NCBI GenBank assembly: GCA_029204225.1
Contig: CM055109.1
Span: forward strand, 30,345,422 to 30,409,421
Length of the DNA: 64,000 nt
Origin: Diphasiastrum complanatum
Lineage: Eukaryota; Streptophyta; Lycopodiopsida; Lycopodiales; Lycopodiaceae
Direction: 5' to 3'
Made by a program: the position numbers and the translations under genes. Within the stretch, counting starts at the first letter, position 1. Each line of letters begins with the position of its first letter. The notes beneath the pieces were generated by a model that saw nothing but the letters and a program-made list of their open reading frames with translations, ran no database searches and was not told where the DNA came from. Positions 57,441 to 64,000 of this stretch are shown here, piece after piece.

Positions 57441-57719
57441 ATGCTATGTATAAGTGTGGATGAATAGTGCATACAAGATCCACTTTGTATCTCCTAACTG
57501 TTCATATGTGTTACTTTGTTTCAAGTATCATGATTCATTGGAGTAATGTAGTTGCATGGTTGTCCACACAAATCTTCTACACACATGGTGTTATCCACAT
57601 GATTATTGAAGAAAATTCCAATTCAACTAGTGATAATGCCACAATGGAGGTTGCAAAGTTTTGTTGAGCCATTTCTTCCTATGCCTCACTAGATGAAATA
57701 CAATTATTATGCTTTTGAG

Positions 57720-58300
57720 TTAACTTACCCAATTTAATAAGATATTTTGTATTACACAATCATCATAGATCGAAGCACCGTTTAGATAATGCTTGTAGAA
57801 AAACTCAAATGAATGATGACTTGTTGACCAAAACTTGAATTTTTGTTCCCAATAGACGATTGCTCCATGGATGTATTGAAAAATAAGAGTTTTCAAATAT
57901 AGGCAATGTTTCATGAGAGTGATGATTCTAGATAGTTCTTGCTTGCCTTCATTCGATTGACCATGTGTACACCTCTTCATCCAGCACTCCATTAAGAAAA
58001 GTAGATTTAACATCCATTTATTGGATCTTCCAACCATAGAAAGCAGAAATAGCAATGATAGAACGTATAGTTACCATCTTAGCTATGGGTGCGAAGGTTT
58101 TCTCAAAATCAATACCTTCTTGCTGTTCAAATCCTCTCACAACCAACCGTGCTTTGTACTGGTTGAGTTGCCCATCCACTCCATATTTGATCTTGTATAT
58201 CCATTTGCAAGTGATAGGCATCTTACCATCAGGTAGCTCAACCAAGTTCCACATCCTATTTTTCGATATAGCTTCCATTTATGTTTCTATAGCTTCACAC
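57720..58300 (-). pseudogene. Copia RT N-terminal fragment (element 8)
   Basis: At 58278-58018: [80 protein letters not shown], then a stop and, in another frame, DVKSTFLNGVLDEEVY. This is the copia RT fingers and palm start. The YVDD part is missing; the sequence decays by 57720. Confidence 0.8.
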
Positions 58301-58379
58301 CACTCCTTGTGCTCATTTGCTTCACCAAAAGTTTTTGGTTCTTGAGCCTTGAGCACACAACCCATAAAGGCTAGATTCA

Positions 58380-59155
58380 TCTCTAATCTTGTAGGAGGTT
58401 TTTGGTTTCTACTTGATCTTCTAAGCTCTCCTTGCTCGCTAGATTCAGGAGTAAAAACATCATAGCTCTTGATGATGAAAAGTAAAAAAAATCATATCTA
58501 TTATCATTAACTATGGAGAGTTTGCAAGAATTAGATCCACCATTGCTTCTTACACTTGGAAAGTGCACTCTTGAGTGAAGTGGTTGCAAGGATAATGATG
58601 ACGTTGTGGTAGATCTTGAGAAAGGCAACTTAGGTGTTTTAGATAAAGCACATGTCTCTCATGCATCCTCCTTGCACATAGACTCCATGGATTTGTGATT
58701 GGAGTAATTCAATCTCTTGTGACATGGTTCCACTTGTGCTATCTTCTCTCTGGCTATCAATCCACAATGGTTAGCTTCCACAAAAGCATCAAGATTGAAA
58801 AGCCTACCATATTTAATCCTGGCAATGACATTCCCACTCCTCATTATCAAGCAAGCATTACCATCAAATGCAACAAAAAAATCTTTTTCTATGAGATTCT
58901 CAACACTTAGCAAATTCAAATGTAGCATCCCTAGAAATGACAAGCTTCTGTGCATCCATGTCATACATCATGTATGCCTTGGCCTTCTCATCATATCCAA
59001 GGAAAATATTTCTAATAGCTTTTGCATCCAATTTTCTTCGTTTCTCATCAAGAATATGAGCGTTACCATCACAACCAAATACTCTCAAATGAGAAATATT
59101 AGGTTTCTTTAGTACAAGCTTCATGAGATGTCTTACCTTCCACGGATTTTTGCTC
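58380..59155 (-). pseudogene. Copia integrase C-terminal part and linker (element 8)
   Basis: At 59155-58900: KNPWKVRHLMKLVLKKPNIS, HLRVFGCDGNAHILDEKRRK, NIFLGYDEKAKAYMMYDMDA, VISRDATFEFAKC, i.e. integrase C-terminal GYSxxxKAYR-type region. The linker to RT follows in broken frames. It is joined in frame on its left coding side to element 7 near 59155. Confidence 0.75.
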
Positions 59156-60000
59156 AAAAATATCTCATGACTCTGATAAGAGCCTTCCAATGTGTTAGAC
59201 CAGGGTTGGTCATATACTAACTTAGGGAGCTGACTGCAAAAGCTATGTCTGGTACAGATCATTGCGTACATAAGAGATCCTATTATCCAATGATAAGGAT
59301 ACTCACACATATGCTCCTTCTCTTGAATTGTTTGAAGACACTGGTCCTTTGACAATTTGAGACTTGGTTCCATTGGTGAGAGAGCTAACTTGCAATTAAT
59401 TAGATTATATCTGACTAACATATTGTAGATGTACCTCTGTTGAGTAATGTAGATCAACTTTCAATTTCTGTCTTTGTGAATTTGAATTCCAAGGCAGAAA
59501 TGAGCTTCACCTAGATCGGTCATGTCGAATTCAGAAGATAGCATTGACTTGTCTTCTTTTATCAGATCGATACTGTTGCTGAAGAGCAATGTGTCGTCCA
59601 CATACAAAGTGATAATGATAAAAGATTGTTGCACTATCTTGAAGTAAATGTTTGAATCTGAAGAGCTAGGTGTGTAGCTGTGATTAATAAGAAAAGTATT
59701 GATCCTTTGAAACCATGCTCGAACAGATTGCTTCAAGCCATAAAGTGCCTTATGGAGTTTACACACATGATTGTGTTTACCCTCAATAATATAACCATGT
59801 AAATGTCTTCTTCAATAACTCTGCTGCAGTAGCAAATGATAATAAAAGTCGAATAGAAGAATGCTTAACTACTGGACTGAAAGTCTCAGTGTAATCGATG
59901 TTGTATACTTGAGAAAATCCTCTGACGACAAGTCGGGCTTTTCTTATGTTGATGATTTCGTCTGCTTTGTACGTGACTTTGAAAATCCATTTGCAATCAA
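59156..60000 (-). pseudogene. Copia RT C-terminal half (element 7)
   Basis: At 59766-59461: MCKLHKALYGLKQSVRAWFQ, IITLYVDDTLLFSNSIDL (catalytic YVDD), EFDMTDLGEAHFCLGIQ. At 59457 on: MIYITQQRYIYNMLVRYNLI, EPSLKLSKDQC, WIIGSLMYAMICTR. It is close to family A (elements 2 and 3). It breaks after NTLEGSYQSHEIF, fused to element 8. Confidence 0.8.
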
Positions 60001-60904
60001 CTACGTTTCTGATAGCATGTAATGCGACAATTGTCCATGTCTGGTTCTTGATAAGAGATGAATACTCTTCTTCGATAGTTGTCGGCTCGTGAACAAGGTA
60101 GGTTGTAGACTCGTTGATATACCTGATAGGTGGTCTGCTAGCTCTTGATGATCTTCTGGAAAATAGAGGAAGTTGATCATTTTCATCATACTATAGTTGC
60201 TGAACTGCAACATCATCATCTTCTGATCTGCCTTTGATATGTTGTTCATCAAAAGTAGATGATCTTGGACCTTCAATGGGAATAGTCGACTGAGGAACTG
60301 GGAAGTTCAATATGTCAAGAGAATTTCACAAGTCGGCTACAGGGGCACTGCCATTTCCTTTGAGGTCGACAAACTGATCTTCAATGAAGATGACATCCTG
60401 GCTAGTGAATATCTTCGACTCGATGGGATCGAACAACTTGGAGGCTTGATATGAAGTAGTGTAGCTGATGAAAATACATTTGATACCTGGAAGTCGAGCT
60501 TCTTCCTTAGATCATGAGGAATCTGCGCATAAGCAGTACATCAAAAAACTCGTAAGGTTGATAGAGAAGGTTTGGTACTTGTCCCAACTTCGAAGGGTGT
60601 TTTGTCTGAGAGACCTTTAGTAGGACATCTATTATGAATATAGGTTGTTGTTGAAACAGCGTCAGCCCTGAAGGACTTTGGAAGTGTCACATGTGATAAC
60701 ATGCACTTTGCCGATTTTTAAGGTTCTGTTCTTTCTCTCAGCAAGACCAGTTGACTGAGGCAAATAGGAGGTAATGTATTGTTGCTCAATGTCGTTGTTA
60801 AGGCGGTACTCCTTGAATTTGGTGGAGATGTATTCTCCCCCGTTATCTAACCTTAGTGCTTTGATTCGTTTGCCAGTGTTACTCTTCCGAATCATGCAAT
60901 GCAA
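60001..60904 (-). pseudogene. Copia integrase end and linker (element 7)
   Basis: At 60904-60662: KRIKALRLDNGGEYISTKFK (second catalytic Asp) and TGLAERKNRTLKIGK (Glu). The linker at 60276-60001 and between is in several frames. The first half of integrase, protease and gag are absent; the element is truncated at about 60905. Confidence 0.75.
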
Positions 60905-61689
60905 TGCAAAATGATTGTAAAGTTTGCAATTTTTTTCTCAAAAGAGCGAAGTCCCTAAACTTTACACTATTTGAGCACGTTTGTGATATTATATGCTCGT
61001 AGCGTATACATGAATGCATCAAGCTTGACATCTCTAAATCATGGAGTGCAACACATGCAAAAACGTGTGCTTGCCTAAATCTGTAAATTGCATATTATAC
61101 CCTCGCTTTACCTTTTTCAACAGTTTCTAGTTGTAAAAAGTTAAAAAAATGTTACTTCATTCGAATAACTAGCTATAAGCAGATTTATTAACATGGATTC
61201 CATATTTTGTTCCTGAATTGTTTCTAATTTTTTGACCTTCTTAAGATCTAAGATTGGTAAGTCCATGAATTTGAAATATGGTTTGGCCACTAACAACTCT
61301 AATCTCTAATGTGTAAAGTTCGAATTGACAATAATGAACATAGAACCTGAAATCTGTTTGTGGACAACACAACTTGAAAGTGAACCTGTTCACGTCTTCT
61401 CAGTGCAGCAATGCTAAATGCTCAATACTCACCATCAATGCTTTGCTGAACCACCATTACTTGTCAGAGTTGCAATGGGCGATCAACGAATTTTTTTATG
61501 CCACTCCTACCTCTTATAGTTCTTGTAGTTGCATCATGTCATGCAACTTTTCTTCATAATAATCTGCATTTGTTTTTGTTACTATTGCAAGAAATGATTA
61601 TTACTTCTTTTCTATTTTTGGGTTACTAACAATGTGACCCCCCTCTATTGCTATCATTACAGTCATACCAAGAAATATGGTGGTGACGG
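60905..61689. other. No recognised gene
   Basis: AT-rich, between the truncated copia integrase and the hAT-like element. It may include the terminal part of the latter; no terminal inverted repeat was found. Confidence 0.35.
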
Positions 61690-63135
61690 GTGCAGCGAGG
61701 AGAAAAAAGTTGATGCAAAACAAGAAAAGATTCAATCATCCAACCTCCAAAAGAATCTAGAAGCTCTTAGAATTGCAGAAGCTTGTAACATGTGGCAAGA
61801 TTGATGGATCATCGATTACCCATGGCTAGAGTTCAACAAAGAATTAGGAAGGGTGTCCTGTAAAGTATGCAAGCAACAACCAAACCGTTACAAAAATGTA
61901 TTTGGAACTTTGGGGAGCACTATCATTCGTGCTAGTGCATGGTTGGATCATGGTAGGTCCAAAGTCCATAGAGATTTATATAGAGATCAGATCGAAGCTA
62001 AGAAAAAGGCAATACAAGAGGCGAATGCTACTATTCACGACAGAAAAGAATAGGCATTGTGGGCCTTGTTTAAGGTGGCATATTTTATTGCAAAAGAGGA
62101 TCTTCCCTACACCAAGTTCCAATTTGAACTATGTTTGTTACGATCCCTTGGATTGAAAACAATGACAAAAAGTCTCTATCAACATGATAAGGACTGTGCT
62201 GAATTTATAAAATACATTGGCGAATCATTACAAGAAAGTATTTTGGAAGAAGTAAAGCAAAGTCCTTTCTTTGGATTAATGGCGGATGAGTCCATGGACA
62301 TATCCGACAAGAAGTCCTTGATTATGTATTTGTCTTACATTGAAAACTTCAATCCTATAACTTCTTATTTCTGTCTTATTTCTTTAGAAAATGAGAATGC
62401 CAAAGCAATTTATAATGCAATCATGGCTGTTTTTTGTGAGTCAAACCTAGACATTAGGAAGTTCGTAGGGTTTGGATCTGATGGAGCAGGTTTCATGATA
62501 GGGTCGAACACGGGAGTTGTGACGAGGCTAAAAAAATCATGCCCTTTTCTATAAGGTATACATTGCATCGCTCATAGGTGCAATTTAGTGTGTTCAGGTT
62601 TAGCCTCCAAATTGTCGTATTCCAAGTTTATTGATTCACTAGTTAATGCAACAGTTTCTTTTTTCGCCAATAGTTGCAAGAGGCAATCTCTTTTGCGGTT
62701 GTTACAAGAAGAAATGGCAAGTGATATATTGAAGTTGAATAGGATTAATGCCACAAGATGGTTGAGTGGTCACAATGCGATAAAACACATATGTGATGTT
62801 CTGCAACCTGTGATTCATGCTATAAAAAGTGAATTTAACAAAATGTCAAAAAAAAAATCAAGTTCGCAAAAAGATACTGTTTTTGTATGTTGTCAGCCTT
62901 GGCATCTACAAGTAAGTCGAAGAAGGTAGTTCAGGTTGCTTCAACCAAAAAGCTTCTAAAAAGGTTATGTGACTTCAGTATATACGTTCTACATTGTCTA
63001 GCGGACATACTTAAAAAGTTGTCGATTTTGAGTTTGATATTTCAACGAGACTATGTGGAAGTTGGAGCAATCTTAGGAATTGTTTCTAATGAAATTGCTT
63101 TGATTGAAATCAGTGAAGACCAACAAAATAGCTAA
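61690..63135 (+). pseudogene. hAT-like transposase, decayed
   Basis: From about 61736 to 62929 one frame carries a transposase-like protein with stops at 61802-61804 (TGA), 62051-62053 (TAG) and 62552-62554 (TAA). It has YPWLEFNKELGRVSCKVCK and DHGRSKVHRD, a CXXC...HX5H zinc finger of the BED/TTF kind. The DUF4371-like catalytic region follows: FGLMADESMDISDKKSL (first Asp), KFVGFGSDGAGFMIG (second Asp), GIHCIAHRCNL (CxxH), NATRWLSGHNA. A frameshift near 62900 leads to LADILKKLSILSLIFQRDYV (62887-63135). The C-terminal dimerisation domain is not found. It resembles ZNF862/C17orf113-type hAT relatives more than classical Ac. The family call rests on motifs only. Confidence 0.7.
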
Positions 63136-64000
63136 AGCTTGACATCTTTCCATTTATAAATATATGTGCTAGTGAGTTGAGAGAATTAAGTTATGTTAGC
63201 ATACTACAAACATGATCTTTCATGTCCTTAAATAACAGAATCCTTCTTTGTTCTCAATTATGCAAGTTATATTATTTTAAATGTTTAGAATATACTGCAG
63301 TTGAGGTAGTACAAAATTTTCTTAATGAATTTAAAAAAGAATTTCATATGTTTGTGAAGTATATTGCAATTGAGGTAGTACAATGCTATGGATGTTGCCT
63401 ATGGTTTAAAGAGACAAGGAAAATCCTTTATGGTTTTGGAGTCTAGCTTATGAGTTAAAATGGTGTTTTTTAACACCAGCTTCAGTTGATTATACTTGTC
63501 TTCAAGAACTCCATTAAGTAGGGCTTTAGTTTATGATACACTTTTCTTATGAGCTATTGAAGGATTCTGGCATGACTGCAAGCCTCACTTTGTTATGAAT
63601 TTACAGATGTCGTTTTTTTTTCTCACTTTGTTATGAATTTACAGATGTCGTTTTTTTTTTTATGTATTTCATCATTGGCATGGCACCATCTCTTGAGATA
63701 ATGAAGATGATGGACGATTAAAGTTTGGATGTCTTTGTTGGAGACCTCTAATGTACTTGCTATTGTGCAATTTGATGTTGATATATCTCATTTTGAGCCT
63801 TTCAAGGCATTGTAAAACTTTTTCTTTTGCATCAAAATTATGTTCGCCATGGTTACAATAACATATTTGTAGTTAAATCGATCATGCTAGTGTAAGTTGT
63901 AAGTTCAATGCTAAGGTTTTATTGTTTGTCTTATTTTTGGGTGGAGGGCAACTACAAATTAGTGCAGGAAATTAGACGGTAAGCTAAAATTTTTCGCAGT
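63136..64000. other. No recognised gene; small duplications
   Basis: A 38-bp perfect tandem duplication at 63584-63621 and 63622-63659 (CTCACTTTGTTATGAATTTA... ending in a T run). A TTGAGGTAGTACAA block repeats at about 63299 and 63371. It may hold the 3' end of the hAT-like element; no terminal inverted repeat is seen. Confidence 0.4.

Overview
The window is nuclear DNA from a land plant with a large, retrotransposon-rich genome. The evidence is plant-type Ty1/copia and Ty3/chromovirus elements primed by initiator tRNA-Met, a tRNA-derived SINE, plant-style introns, and one host gene of the plant-only DUF1635 family. The species cannot be named from sequence. One host gene in 64 kb and many layers of decayed, nested elements would fit a gymnosperm or fern, but that is inference.

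Layout. 1-1460 (-): decayed, unrecognised coding sequence with a clean 81-nt intron. 1984-3990 (-): old copy of a gag-only LTR element, here called family C. 4085-7367: decayed Ty3 fragments plus a copia LTR piece. 7368-14297: a complete family C insertion with three LTRs and a TAGCA target duplication. 14303-17255: nothing recognised. 17260-18080 and 25088-25757 (both -): two unrecognised interrupted coding segments either side of a copia block (18090-25050). 25766-28375: short repeats and hairpins. 28376-45930: a mosaic of two copia families (A and B) with a Ty3 pol patch at 30531-31350 and a fairly young chromovirus at 38657-44455. 46542-46627: a SINE. 47170-47810 (-): unrecognised remnant. 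48480-49700: copia fragment running into a 24-bp minisatellite (49733-50310). 51276-51757: isolated LTR with primer-binding site. 52986-56305: the DUF1635 host gene (two exons, 1.84-kb intron, GA/CA-rich leader). 57330-60904: copia fragments, two fused in frame. 61690-63135: decayed hAT-like transposase.

No element looks able to move by itself. The chromovirus is nearest to intact: its two 358-bp LTRs differ at about 7 positions by my count, but gag-pol carries three in-frame stops, an integrase frameshift and a deletion. Family C is the most unusual item. It encodes a Gag-like protein with three knuckles of CX2CX3HX4C spacing and no pol. Its LTR has a 9+1+9 palindrome upstream of the TATA box and three tandem hairpins in R/U5 sharing a loop region but with different, still complementary stems. 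Two of its three gag copies have U3 joined almost directly to gag without U5 or primer-binding site.

All identifications come from motif recognition by eye; no database search was run.
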